Shown in pieces: positions 53,940 to 63,216 of a stretch of DNA of 64,000 bases (positions are counted from its first letter, which is position 1; the number at the start of each line of letters is the position of its first letter). The stretch is from Bifidobacterium biavatii DSM 23969 (GTDB lineage Bacteria > Actinomycetota > Actinomycetes > Actinomycetales > Bifidobacteriaceae). The stretch lies in contig NZ_JGYN01000023.1 in assembly GCF_000741165.1 (NCBI RefSeq), positions 45,724-109,723 of the forward strand, written 5' to 3'. The notes below the pieces were generated by a model, which ran no database searches, was not told the DNA's origin, and saw nothing but the letters and a program-made list of their open reading frames with translations. The position numbers and the translations under genes were made by a program.

Positions 53940-54233
53940 AGTGTGTCCTCCCTCTCCGCGGCCTCCGTTGCCGCCATTAGCCTATCAGTCAAACCTTCTA
54001 CGCGCGTTACGTTTCTCGGCAAGCGGTTGCCGGCGTGTTTGCGTTATCGCCGGGTACTGCCGGGCGCCTGCGCATACGTCTGCGCGGCCAAGCAGCGTGG
54101 TCTCATGCCGCCAATAGGAAGGAACTCACAGTATTGCCCGATTTGCCATGAGGCTGGGATGAGAATGGAGGACTGAATGCGCGGTGCTCTCGACGATGCG
54201 GGTTTTCGCTTGGCCGCGTCTAGACTGACAGCC

Positions 54234-54761
54234 ATGACGAATGACGAGGCGATGATGCGCGCGCTGGCGTTGGCGGCGGACGCGGCGGCCGACAGGGAAG
54301 TGCCGGTCGGTGCGCTGGTATTGGACGCGGACGGTCGCGTGATCGGCGAGGGACGCAACGCGCGCGGCGGCATGACTGGGGGAACGCCGTCCGCCGATCG
54401 CCCACGTACGCGTCGGACGGCAGACGGCGATGATGATGCACGACCGGCCCTGCCCGATCCGCTCGCGCACGCCGAAGTGCTCGCGATGCGCGAGGCCGCC
54501 GCCCGGCTCGGCACATGGAATCTCGCCGACTGCACGCTCGTGGTCACGCTCGAACCGTGCCCGATGTGCGCTGGCGCATGTATTCAAACGCACGTCGGCC
54601 GCATCGTGTTCGGCGCGTGGGATGCCAAGCTCGGCGCGTGCGGCTCGATCTGGGACATTCCGCGCGACCCGCACGTCGGCCACGCGCCGGAAGTGCACGG
54701 TGGCGTGCGCGAAGCCGAATGCGCGCGCATGCTCGCCGACTTCTTCGCCGCGCGGCGCTGA
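54234..54761 (+). CDS. tadA: tRNA adenosine deaminase TadA
   Basis: TadA converts the wobble adenosine of tRNA-Arg(ACG) to inosine. The zinc and catalytic motif is HAEVLAMREAA, and the second zinc ligand pair is in TLEPCPMCAGACIQ; RIVFGAWDAKLGACGS follows. Between GEGRN and HAEV there is an extra stretch of about 30 residues (Arg/Asp/Pro-rich) not found in most family members. The ATG at 54234 is chosen because family proteins begin about here and TAGACT ends seven bases upstream, consistent with a leaderless mRNA. An upstream ATG at 54177 with GGAGG would add 19 residues and cannot be excluded. Confidence 0.9.
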   Translation: MTNDEAMMRALALAADAAADREVPVGALVLDADGRVIGEGRNARGGMTGGTPSADRPRTRRTADGDDDARPALPDPLAHAEVLAMREAAARLGTWNLADCTLVVTLEPCPMCAGACIQTHVGRIVFGAWDAKLGACGSIWDIPRDPHVGHAPEVHGGVREAECARMLADFFAARR

Positions 54762-54769
54762 TAGGGGTC

Positions 54770-54870
54770 GTCATCTCGAGCGGAGGCGAAGCCGTAGTCG
54801 AGAGATCTTGCAGAGCCGTATGTGCCTAGCGTAAGATCTCTCGACTCCGCTGCGCTTTGCTTGAGATGAC
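54770..54870. repeat. GTCATTTCGAG palindromic element, copy C (intergenic)
   Basis: A 101-bp element with ends GTCATCTCGAG and TTGAGATGAC lies eight bases after the tadA stop. It folds into a near-perfect long hairpin. It is the only one of the three copies outside a gene. The rest of the gap to 55040 shows no feature beyond AAGGAG at 55029. Confidence 0.85.
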
Positions 54871-55040
54871 GGGTGAGGTGTTGGACTTTGTAATTTCTTT
54901 CCAGCGGCGGCGAACACTCCGCATCCTGACAAGGAAAACGCGCTCGCGTACCATCGATACCGGTACGCCAACCAACATATTCCGTCCGTCGCAAGCCAAG
55001 CCGCACGCAGGCCAACGCCAGCCATACGCAAGGAGTAGCA

Positions 55041-57428
55041 ATGTCGCTGATCGAACAATTCCAAGGCACCGCCGCAGCCGACGGCACCGACCTGACCGCC
55101 GTCTACGCCGAACAGTCCGACGCGAACGTCGCGTTCGCGCTGGTCTTCCCCGGCGACGACCTGCCGCGATTCGTGCACTGGGGACGCCCGCTCGCCGACC
55201 CGGCCACCGTCATCAACCTGTACGATGCGCTGCGCCCGCAGCGCGTCTCCGGCGGTCTCGACGACACGTCATGGCCGTCCGTCCTGCCCACACAGGCCGA
55301 ATCGTGGCTCGGCGCGCCCCGCTTCGAAGTCCGCCGCGACGGCGTCGAACTGCACTGCCGGTTCGCGGTCGAAGCCGTGACGGCCGGTACGGCCGACAAT
55401 GCCGCCGACGTCGCATCCGGCGACGCATCCGTGCGGCCGTCGTCCGCCGCTCCCGTGCCGTCCGCCGTACCCGCGGCCGACGCGACCGCGCACGTCACCG
55501 TCGACGACCAGCTCGCCGCCGAACGCGGCGATGACCAGTCCACCCCGACCGTCATCGTCGAGGCGGCCGACCGCGAACAGGGCATCGGCATCGTCTGGAC
55601 ATGCCAGCTCGACGAATCCGGCCTCATCCGCCAAAAGCTCGAAGTCGCGAACCTCGGTAGCGGCAACCTCGAAATCGGTCGCATCGAACTCGGCTTCCCC
55701 GTGCCGGCCAACGCCGTCGAAATCCTCACCACCACCGGCCACCACCTGCGCGAACGCCATCCGCAGCGCCAGCCGCTCACCATCGGACGCTTCGAAAAAC
55801 TCTCCATGACCGGCCGACCCGACTTCGACGCCAGCCTGCTGCTGTCCGCCGGCGAACCCGGCTTCGGCTTCGAACACGGCGACGTGTACTCCGTGCACGT
55901 CGGCTGGAGCGGCAACAGCGTCCTGTCCGCAGAACGCACGCCGTACACGCAAGGTCTGATCGGCGGCGGCGAAATCCTGCTTGGCGGCGAAGTCACGCTG
56001 CCCGGCGCCGATGTTGACGGCGACGCCGCCACGTACGCAACCCCGTGGGTCTACGGATCGTACGGCAACGGTCTCAACGAAGTAGCCGCGCGATTCCACG
56101 CCTACCTGCGCAACGTGCACCGTGCGTCCCGCCGCGCGCTCGGCATCGCCGACAAGCCGCGGCCGGTCATCCTCAACACGTGGGAGGCCGTGTACTTCGG
56201 CCAGAATTACGACACGCTCACCGCGCTCGCCGACAAGGCCGCCGCGGCCGGCGTCGAACGGTTCGTCGTCGACGACGGCTGGTTCGGCTCCCGCCGCGAC
56301 GACACGAGCGGGCTCGGCGACTGGCAGATCGCGCAGGACGTGTGGCCGGACGGCGACAAGAGCCTGCGCGCGCTGGCCGACTACGTGCACGGCAAGGGCA
56401 TGGAATTCGGCCTGTGGTTTGAGCCGGAAATGGTCAACCCCGATTCCGACCTGTACCGCGCGCACCCCGACTGGGTGCTGCGGCCGACGCCGGGCCGCCT
56501 GCCGATGCAGGGCCGCACGCAGCAGGTCGTCGACCTGACCAACCCGGACGCGTACGCATACGTGTACGGCTGCATGGATCAGCTGGTCGGCGAGCTGGGC
56601 ATCGACTACATCAAATGGGACCACAACAAGCTCGTCACCGAAGCGGTCTCGCCGCGCACCGGCCGCCCGGCTGTGCACGCGCAAACGCTCGCCGTCTACC
56701 GCATCTTCCGCGATCTCAAGGCCGCGCATCCGGGGCTCGAAATCGAAAGCTGCTCGTCCGGCGGCGGCCGCGTCGACCTTGGCATCCTCGAACTCGCCGA
56801 CCGCATCTGGGTGTCCGACTGCGTCGACCCGCTCGAACGCGTCGAAATCCAGCGCTACACGTCGCTGCTCGTGCCGCCGTTCATGATGGGCGAGCACGTC
56901 GGCGCCAGCCCCGCGCACTCCACGCAGCGCGCCACCAGCCAGGAGCTGCGCATGGCCATGGCGTTCTTCGGGCACATGGGCGTCGAATGGAACCTGCTCA
57001 AGGAGTCCGACGCGGACGTGGCCAAGCTCGGCGAATGGATCGCCGAATTCAAGAAGCACCGCGAATGGTTCGCGGTCGACACGTGCGTGCACGCTGACTG
57101 CGCCGACCCGGCCGTGCGCGTGGACGGCATGGTCAAGCCCGACCGTTCCGCCGCGTTCTACCGCTTCACGCAGGTCACCACATCCGCCACGTATCCGGCC
57201 GCGCCGATCCGCCTGCCCGGCCTCGACCCGGACGCCACGTACCGCATCCAGCCGCTGTGGCTCGATCTCGATCTGTCTGCGCTCGGCATCGCCAACGGCC
57301 AGTCGCCGCTCGGCTGGTGGACGTCCGACGGTGTGCTGCTCACCGGCCGCGCGCTCGCCACCTACGGCCTGCGCCCGCCGAGCCTGCATCCTGCGCAGTC
57401 GGTGTTGTTCACTGCCGTGCGGCAGTAA
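55041..57428 (+). CDS. aga: GH36 alpha-galactosidase
   Basis: Hydrolyses terminal alpha-1,6-galactose from raffinose, stachyose or melibiose. The catalytic barrel shows FVVDDGWFGSRRDD, GLWFEPEMVNPDSD, nucleophile Asp527 in YIKWDHNKLV, ESCSSGGGRVDLGIL, and acid/base Asp593 in WVSDCVDP. Length 795 residues, normal for bacterial GH36 of the large type. About 75 residues near position 115-185 are Ala/Asp-rich and vary from the family. The ATG at 55041 has AAGGAG upstream. Cytoplasmic; no signal peptide. Together with the ROK regulator and GH13 glucosidase it forms a sugar locus. Its 3' end is partly duplicated downstream. Confidence 0.93.
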   Translation: MSLIEQFQGTAAADGTDLTAVYAEQSDANVAFALVFPGDDLPRFVHWGRPLADPATVINLYDALRPQRVSGGLDDTSWPSVLPTQAESWLGAPRFEVRRDGVELHCRFAVEAVTAGTADNAADVASGDASVRPSSAAPVPSAVPAADATAHVTVDDQLAAERGDDQSTPTVIVEAADREQGIGIVWTCQLDESGLIRQKLEVANLGSGNLEIGRIELGFPVPANAVEILTTTGHHLRERHPQRQPLTIGRFEKLSMTGRPDFDASLLLSAGEPGFGFEHGDVYSVHVGWSGNSVLSAERTPYTQGLIGGGEILLGGEVTLPGADVDGDAATYATPWVYGSYGNGLNEVAARFHAYLRNVHRASRRALGIADKPRPVILNTWEAVYFGQNYDTLTALADKAAAAGVERFVVDDGWFGSRRDDTSGLGDWQIAQDVWPDGDKSLRALADYVHGKGMEFGLWFEPEMVNPDSDLYRAHPDWVLRPTPGRLPMQGRTQQVVDLTNPDAYAYVYGCMDQLVGELGIDYIKWDHNKLVTEAVSPRTGRPAVHAQTLAVYRIFRDLKAAHPGLEIESCSSGGGRVDLGILELADRIWVSDCVDPLERVEIQRYTSLLVPPFMMGEHVGASPAHSTQRATSQELRMAMAFFGHMGVEWNLLKESDADVAKLGEWIAEFKKHREWFAVDTCVHADCADPAVRVDGMVKPDRSAAFYRFTQVTTSATYPAAPIRLPGLDPDATYRIQPLWLDLDLSALGIANGQSPLGWWTSDGVLLTGRALATYGLRPPSLHPAQSVLFTAVRQ

Positions 57429-57566
57429 TCAACACCGCCCCGCGCAGGATGCCTTCGCGGGCGCAGATAGCGCGCCCGCTCACTTCGCCTACGGAATGCC
57501 CACTGGGCATCCCGCTTAACGGCTCAGCCTGCACAGTCGGTGTTGTTCACTGCCGTGCGGCAGTAA
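57396..57566. repeat. 33-bp direct repeat duplicating the aga 3' end
   Basis: The last 33 bases of aga (57396-57428, beginning CAGTCGGTGTTGTTCACTGC) recur exactly at 57534-57566, with partly matching sequence to their left. The 105 bases between contain small hairpins but no gene. The second copy lies 18 bases before the ROK stop. Confidence 0.85.
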
Positions 57567-57584
57567 GCCGATGCGTGGCGGCCG

Positions 57585-58826
57585 CTATCCGATGTAGCGG
57601 GAGATGGCGCGGGAGGCAGCGGCCTTGGCCCACAGCTGCCAGTCGTGGTCGACGACCGTGAACCGCACCGGCGCTGCCTGGCTGTGCCGGTAGCGGTTGA
57701 TGCCGTCGCGCACCGCGTCGATGCTCATCTTCGCAAGAAACGCCGATTCTCCGGCCACCATCACGCGCGACGGCATCGCGATGTTCGCGACCATCGAAAT
57801 CAGTGACCCCAGCCTGAAGCACGTCCGATCGACCAGCTGTTCCGCCTGCGGCCGTCCTGCCCGCGCGTCCGCCACGAACTCGTCGAATGTGCACGCGCGG
57901 CCGATCATCTGCGAATACTGGTTCGCCAGCGACGCGTCCGTCAGACACTGCGCGCAGCCAACGTGCCCGGACGCGCAGCGCGGGCCGTCCGGGTCGACGA
58001 GCACGTGGCCGAGCAGCCCGTAGCTCTTGTCCGGATAATCGACCGGCTCGCCGTGCACGGCCAGCGAATAGCCGATGCCCACGCCGATCGTCACCACGGC
58101 GAACGCTTCCAATCCGACGCCTGGACCGAACCAGCTCGCGTCCAGCAGCAGCGAATCGACGTCGTTGTAGACCGTGCACGGCAGTCCGGCCGCGTGCGCG
58201 ACCATCGCCGCCAGCGGTACGTCCTGATCCCAGCGCAGGAACGGTGCGAACGTTACGGTCGCATCATCATGCACATGCCCGCCGATCGCCACGCCGATCG
58301 CCGTCGGCTCAGGCAGTGCGCGCGCGGCGACGTCCGTACGACAGTCGCCGACCAGGCTTGCGATGACGTCGGTCACGTGCTGCGGCGAACGATCGGCGAA
58401 CGCGAGCTCGTGACGGTCGGACACGACTTCGCCGTGCGCGTTGACTGCGGCCGCGATCGCCGACGTGCCGTGCACCTTGACGCCGACGAACGTGCGGGCG
58501 TTCGCGCACAACGCGAGCGCGGTCTGCGGTCGGCCGCGACGCTCGCCGCTGTCCTTCGGTGTGAACCCTTGCGGCAGCGGGCCGCGCGTCACCGCATCTC
58601 CCGGCAGTTCCTCGATCACGCCCGCGTAGATCAGATCGCTGGTGATGCGCGACAATGCTCCCTGCGATAGGCCGAGCAGCTGGGCGAGCGTGGTACGCGC
58701 GATCGGACCGTACTGCGCGATCGCGCGCGCGACCCGGTGCATGTAGTCGGAGCCTGCGAACCATTGCGGGAACGCGGGTGCCGGGAGATTCGTCGCATTC
58801 GTTGCGTCCGGTGCGATCGTCGTCAT
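57585..58826 (-). CDS. ROK-family transcriptional regulator
   Basis: A 413-residue repressor with an N-terminal winged helix (GPIARTTLAQLLGLSQGALSR) and a ROK domain. The sugar-kinase-like part has IGVGIGYSLAVHGEPV and the cysteine cluster CASGHVGCAQCL that fits the ROK zinc site. The kinase ATP-binding motif is not obvious, so a regulator rather than a glucokinase is favoured. The ATG at 58826 has AAGGAG six bases upstream. Divergent transcription from the alpha-glucosidase gene, with an inverted repeat in the shared promoter region, suggests that it controls that gene and itself in response to a sugar. Confidence 0.88.
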   Translation of the reverse strand: MTTIAPDATNATNLPAPAFPQWFAGSDYMHRVARAIAQYGPIARTTLAQLLGLSQGALSRITSDLIYAGVIEELPGDAVTRGPLPQGFTPKDSGERRGRPQTALALCANARTFVGVKVHGTSAIAAAVNAHGEVVSDRHELAFADRSPQHVTDVIASLVGDCRTDVAARALPEPTAIGVAIGGHVHDDATVTFAPFLRWDQDVPLAAMVAHAAGLPCTVYNDVDSLLLDASWFGPGVGLEAFAVVTIGVGIGYSLAVHGEPVDYPDKSYGLLGHVLVDPDGPRCASGHVGCAQCLTDASLANQYSQMIGRACTFDEFVADARAGRPQAEQLVDRTCFRLGSLISMVANIAMPSRVMVAGESAFLAKMSIDAVRDGINRYRHSQAAPVRFTVVDHDWQLWAKAAASRAISRYIG

Positions 58827-58866
58827 CTGCGCTCCTTGCCGTGATCGGTCCGTGCGTGGTCGCTTC

Positions 58867-58957
58867 GCGCGGCCATTATTTTCATTCCTACGGCATAAAA
58901 ATACTCTTTTCTTTCCGCCTCGCCCGGAGAACCGGCAAATGGGAATGAAAACCGCGC
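58867..58957. promoter_or_regulatory. Inverted-repeat operator between ROK regulator and alpha-glucosidase
   Basis: TTTTCATTCC (58879-58888) and GGAATGAAAA (58942-58951) are inverted, each next to GCGCGG and CCGCGC respectively (58867-58872, 58952-58957). They sit symmetrically between the divergent genes; the spacing suits binding to both promoters. Confidence 0.65.
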
Positions 58958-59015
58958 AATCGTATGCTGTGAGGTACACGAACCGCAATCGTCGATCAGC
59001 AAAGGAGCCGAACTC

Positions 59016-60851
59016 ATGACCTCGTTCAACCGCACCACCCTGCCGGACAACGTCCGCACCAACGGCGCCACCCCGAACCCGTGGTGGGCCAACGCCGTCG
59101 TCTACCAGATCTACCCGCGCTCGTTCCAGGACACCAACGGTGACGGCTTCGGCGACCTCAAGGGCATCACGAGCCGCCTCGACTACCTCGCCGACCTCGG
59201 CGTCGACGTGCTGTGGCTGTCCCCGGTGTACAAGAGTCCGCAGGACGACAACGGCTACGACATCTCCGACTACCAGGACATCGACCCGCTGTTCGGCACG
59301 CTCGACGACATGGACGAGCTGCTCGCCGAAGCGCACCAGCGCGGTATCAAGATCGTGATGGACCTCGTCGTCAACCACACGTCCGACGAGCACGCGTGGT
59401 TCGAGGCGTCGAAGGATAAGAACGACCCGCACGCCGACTGGTACTGGTGGCGTCCGGCGCGCCCCGGCTTCGAACCCGGCACGCCCGGCGCTGAACCGAA
59501 CCAGTGGGGCTCCTACTTCGGCGGCTCCGCATGGGAATACGACCCGAAGCGCGGCGAATACTACTTCCACCAGTTCTCCAAGAAGCAGCCCGACCTCAAC
59601 TGGGAGAATCCGGCCGTGCGCCGCGCAGTGTACGACATGATGAACTGGTGGCTCGACCGCGGCGTCGACGGATTCCGCATGGATGTGATCACGCTCATTT
59701 CCAAGCAGGTCGACTCCGCCGGCCGCCTGCCCGGCGAGCCCGGCAGCGAGATCGCTGACGGCCCGGTCGGCGAGGAAGGCTACTCCAACCCGAGCCCGTT
59801 CTGCGCCGACGGCCCGCGTCAGGACGAATTCCTCGCCGAAATGCGCCGCGAAGTCTTCGCCGGCCGCGACGGCTTCCTCACCGTCGGCGAAGCGCCCGGC
59901 ATCAACGCGCAGCGCAACGAGCACATCACCGACCCCGCCAACGGCGAACTCGACATGCTGTTCCTGTTCGAACACGTCGACTGCGACTGCGAAGGCATCA
60001 AGTGGAAGCCGCTGCCGCTGCACCTGCCCACGCTCAAGCGCATCATGGCCGGCTACCAGGCCGCCGTCGCCAAAGCCGGCTGGGCCAGCCTGTTCGACGG
60101 CAACCATGACCAGCCGCGTGTCGTCTCTCGCTGGGGCGACGACTCCACCGAGGAGAACCGTGTGCGCTCCGCCAAGGCGCTCGCGCTCATGCTGCACATG
60201 CACCGTGGCACCCCGTACGTGTATCAGGGCGAAGAACTCGGCATGACCGACGCGCACTTCACCCGCCTCGACCAGTATCGCGACCTCGAATCGCTCAACG
60301 CGTTCCGCCAGCGCGTTGAAGAGGCGAAGGTGCAGGACGCGGATTCGATGATGGCCGGCCTCGCCGCGCGCAGCCGCGACAACGCCCGCACGCCGATGCA
60401 GTGGGACGCGTCCAAGTACGCCGGATTCACCGCGCCTGACGCTGCGACTGAACCGTGGATCTCCGTCAACGAAAACTGTGCGGCGATCAACGCGGCTGCC
60501 GAATTCGACGATCCGGAATCCGTGTACGCGTTCTACAAGCAGCTCATCGCGCTGCGTCACGAGAATCCGGTTGTCTCCGCCGGCGACTGGCGGCTGATCG
60601 ATGCGGACGACGAGCACGTGTACGCGTTCGTGCGCACGCTCGGCGACGAGCGCCTGCTGACGGTCGTGAACCTGTCCGGTCGCACGGTCGACCTGCCGGC
60701 TGAATCCGCGGCGTTGCTGGAGTCTGCTGTCGGCGGTGCAATCGTGACCGCGGACGCGATCGTGATCGCCACCGATGATGCTGATCACGCTGCCGCGTCG
60801 CTCGCCAAGCGCGAGCTCGCCGCGTGGGAGGGCGCGGTCGTCCGCCTGTAA
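59016..60851 (+). CDS. GH13 alpha-glucosidase (oligo-1,6-glucosidase type)
   Basis: Cytoplasmic enzyme of 611 residues that splits isomaltose-like or panose-like sugars. GH13 motifs: DLVVNHTSDEHAW, nucleophile Asp223 in GFRMDVITLISK, acid/base Glu292 in VGEAPGIN, and Asp365 in FDGNHDQPR. Valine directly after the nucleophile (DVI) is typical of enzymes that prefer alpha-1,6 bonds, so isomalto-oligosaccharides are the likely substrates; some activity on alpha-1,4 or sucrose is possible. The ATG at 59016 has AAAGGAG upstream. Regulated together with the divergent ROK gene. B. adolescentis AglA/AglB are of the same kind. Confidence 0.93.
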   Translation: MTSFNRTTLPDNVRTNGATPNPWWANAVVYQIYPRSFQDTNGDGFGDLKGITSRLDYLADLGVDVLWLSPVYKSPQDDNGYDISDYQDIDPLFGTLDDMDELLAEAHQRGIKIVMDLVVNHTSDEHAWFEASKDKNDPHADWYWWRPARPGFEPGTPGAEPNQWGSYFGGSAWEYDPKRGEYYFHQFSKKQPDLNWENPAVRRAVYDMMNWWLDRGVDGFRMDVITLISKQVDSAGRLPGEPGSEIADGPVGEEGYSNPSPFCADGPRQDEFLAEMRREVFAGRDGFLTVGEAPGINAQRNEHITDPANGELDMLFLFEHVDCDCEGIKWKPLPLHLPTLKRIMAGYQAAVAKAGWASLFDGNHDQPRVVSRWGDDSTEENRVRSAKALALMLHMHRGTPYVYQGEELGMTDAHFTRLDQYRDLESLNAFRQRVEEAKVQDADSMMAGLAARSRDNARTPMQWDASKYAGFTAPDAATEPWISVNENCAAINAAAEFDDPESVYAFYKQLIALRHENPVVSAGDWRLIDADDEHVYAFVRTLGDERLLTVVNLSGRTVDLPAESAALLESAVGGAIVTADAIVIATDDADHAAASLAKRELAAWEGAVVRL

Positions 60852-60943
60852 TCGCGGATCGTAACGCAAGCCAGATGATGCAGGTCGGGCGGGGATGGAC
60901 ACACAGCCGTCTCTGCCCGGCCTGCCGCCTACAATTGGCCCTC

Positions 60944-62209
60944 ATGGAACAAAAAGACGTCCTCAAAGCACTGCAGCGTGATCATGCGGCCGAACTCAAG
61001 CTCGCCGCCGAACGGTTGAAGGGGACCGCTCGTCACACCGAAATCATCCCCTCCCCGGTCCTGTCCGACATGACCGGCCACAAGATTCTCCTCAAGCCCG
61101 AGAATCTGCAGGTCACCGGTTCGTTCAAGATCCGCGGCGCCTACAACAAGATCGCCTCCCTCAGCGACGAGGAGCTTGCCCGCGGCATCGTCACCGCATC
61201 CGCCGGCAACCATGCGCAGGGCGTCGCTTACGCGGCCCGCGAACGCGGTGCGAAGGCCACGATCTGCATGCCGACCATCACCCCGCCGCTCAAGGTCGAC
61301 GCCACCAAGGCGTACGGCGCCGACGTGGTGCTCTACGGCGACGTGTTCGACGAGTCCGCCGCCCATGCGGCCGAACTCGCCGAAACCCAGGGCATGATCT
61401 ATGTGCCGCCGTTCGACGACTACGAGGTCATCTGCGGCCAGGGCACGATCGGCTTGGAAATTCTCGAAGACGTGCCGGACGTGACCGACGTGGTCGTGCC
61501 GCTCGGCGGCGGCGGTCTGGGCGCGGGCGTCGCGCTTGCGATCAAGACGTTCAAGCCGGAAGTGCGCGTGATCGGCGCGATTCCGGAAGGTTCCCCCGCT
61601 TGGAAGGATTCGTTCGCTGCGGGCCGCGTCTCGCCGGCCGATCAGGTGGTCACCTCTGCTGAGGGTGTGGCTGTCAAGCACCCGGGCGACCTGCCGTTCG
61701 CGCTGCTCAATGAGTTCCTTGACGATCTGGTGACTGTGACCGAGCGCGACATCAACGAGATGATTCTGCTCATGCTTGAGAAGCACAAGCTGGTCGTCGA
61801 GGCTGCCGGTGCGGTGTCTCTGGCCGCGCTCGAGCATCTGAACCTGCGTTCGCGCAAGTTCGCGTCCGCTCCCGGCCCGCACGTGGTGGTGCCGATCATG
61901 TCTGGCGGCAACATCGATACGGTCACGATGGGCGCGGTGATTCAGAAGGGCATGATCGCGCGCGGCCGCATCATGAACTTCGAGGTCGAGCTGCCGGATA
62001 CCCCGGGCCAGCTCGTCAAGGTCGCCACGCTGCTCGCCAAGGAGCGCGCGAACGTGATCCAGCTTGACCACGATCAGTTCAAGGCGTCCGGCCATTACAC
62101 GAACGCCGTGTCGCTCGGCGTCACGGTCGAGACGAACGGCCCGGATCACATCGACCGCATCCTTGCGGCCCTGCGCGAGGCCGGTTTCCAGCCGAAGCGC
62201 ATTTACTGA
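60944..62209 (+). CDS. ilvA: Threonine dehydratase IlvA
   Basis: PLP enzyme that converts threonine to 2-oxobutanoate, the first step toward isoleucine. The PLP lysine is Lys62 in GSFKIRGAYNK; VTASAGNHAQGVA, the phosphate loop VPLGGGGLGAG and MSGGNID follow. A C-terminal ACT domain (ELPDTPGQLVKVATLLAKE) from about residue 335 suggests allosteric control. Length 421 residues. TACAAT ends eight bases before the ATG at 60944 with no ribosome-binding site, so translation is probably leaderless. The frame is open further upstream without support. Confidence 0.93.
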   Translation: MEQKDVLKALQRDHAAELKLAAERLKGTARHTEIIPSPVLSDMTGHKILLKPENLQVTGSFKIRGAYNKIASLSDEELARGIVTASAGNHAQGVAYAARERGAKATICMPTITPPLKVDATKAYGADVVLYGDVFDESAAHAAELAETQGMIYVPPFDDYEVICGQGTIGLEILEDVPDVTDVVVPLGGGGLGAGVALAIKTFKPEVRVIGAIPEGSPAWKDSFAAGRVSPADQVVTSAEGVAVKHPGDLPFALLNEFLDDLVTVTERDINEMILLMLEKHKLVVEAAGAVSLAALEHLNLRSRKFASAPGPHVVVPIMSGGNIDTVTMGAVIQKGMIARGRIMNFEVELPDTPGQLVKVATLLAKERANVIQLDHDQFKASGHYTNAVSLGVTVETNGPDHIDRILAALREAGFQPKRIY

Positions 62210-62250
62210 TCCGTGCTGATGCGCTGATGCGCGCCGATGTGATTGGCGAA

Positions 62251-62352
62251 TCGTTGCGATAGTGCAACGACCGCGGGGGCTTCGGCATTGCATTCCCGAC
62301 ACACTCAAGGCCGTTCGGCCAAGCCTACGGTCGGAAACGCAATGCCGAAGCC
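62251..62352. terminator. Paired hairpins between ilvA and the sirtuin gene
   Basis: A small hairpin (TCGTTGC/GCAACGA, 62251-62270) is followed by a large one: GGCTTCGGCATTGC (62278-62291) pairs with GCAATGCCGAAGCC (62339-62352), with CCGAC/GTCGG and GGCC/GGCC hairpins inside. It lies between convergent genes and may terminate both, but it is much larger than a simple terminator and has no T-run. Confidence 0.6.
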
Positions 62353-62460
62353 TCCGCTCTGTTTGCGATATGTGCAGCGTCGTGATGCGGCGCTGTGTCG
62401 TCTGGTCAGTTGGGCCGGCGACATTTGCAGTACTTGCGCAGTGCGTACAGCGCTTACTGC

Positions 62461-63216
62461 TTATTGTGCGGCCGCGATCGTTTCGTCGACGAGCTGGGGG
62501 AGCGCGACGGCGATGTCCTCGCGGATGAGCCGCGTGGCGAGACGGTCGTATTGCGTGCGGCCCATGTTCATAATGGTGATCGGCACGCCGGCCTGTGCGG
62601 CGACCGGCACGAGCGACGCGGCCGGGAACACTTCGAGCGTGGAGCCGATCACCCAGAATTCGTCGGCTTCGGTGACTCGCTTCATGGATTTTTCCATCGC
62701 TCCGTCGGGCAGCTGCTCGCCGAAGTACACCACGTCGGTTTTGATGAGTCCATTGCAGGGCATGTTGCCGTTGTACGGCAGCTTGCGATGGCAGTGCGGA
62801 TCCGGTTCCTCGTCCAGTTTGGCCATGATGTCGGCCGTGTCGTATTTCGCGTGGCATTTCATGCAGTGCGATGTGCCGATGGTGCCGTGCAGGTTGACGA
62901 TCACGTCCGGCGAGTTGCCGGCTTTCTCGTGCAGTGCGTCGAAGTTCTGCGTGGCCAGCAGCGTGAGCAGGCCGGCCTGTTCCAGCTTGACGAGCGCCTT
63001 GTGCGCGGTGCCGGGCTGCGCGTTCCATACGGGGGATTCTTTTTGCCAGCGCCACGAATACTCGCGTTCTTCCTTGCTGGTGAGAAACGCGTCGATGTCG
63101 TAGACGCTCATTTGTTCGGGATGCTTGGTCCAGACGCCGTCCGGACTGCGGAAGTCGGGGATGCCTGCGGACGTGGAGATGCCCGCGCCGGTCAGTACTG
63201 CGATTTTTTTCGTCAT
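62461..63216 (-). CDS. cobB: Sir2-family NAD-dependent protein deacylase
   Basis: Removes acyl groups from protein lysines using NAD. NAD-binding motifs are LTGAGISTSAGIPDFRS, TQNFDALH and NLHGTIGTSHCMKC, where His in NLHG is the catalytic base; zinc ligands are CMKC and a second cluster, CHRKLPYNGNMPC. GSTLEVFPAASL is also typical. The ATG at 63216 gives 251 residues; TATACC ends seven bases upstream, again a leaderless arrangement. A start two codons earlier (63222) is possible. Targets are unknown. Confidence 0.93.
   Translation of the reverse strand: MTKKIAVLTGAGISTSAGIPDFRSPDGVWTKHPEQMSVYDIDAFLTSKEEREYSWRWQKESPVWNAQPGTAHKALVKLEQAGLLTLLATQNFDALHEKAGNSPDVIVNLHGTIGTSHCMKCHAKYDTADIMAKLDEEPDPHCHRKLPYNGNMPCNGLIKTDVVYFGEQLPDGAMEKSMKRVTEADEFWVIGSTLEVFPAASLVPVAAQAGVPITIMNMGRTQYDRLATRLIREDIAVALPQLVDETIAAAQ

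Noticed and set aside
57585..60902. A single 1105-residue minus-strand frame spanning the ROK gene and the antisense of the glucosidase
   Set aside because: Only the part from 58826 down encodes the ROK protein, with its own ribosome site. The upstream part is antisense to a clear GH13 gene.
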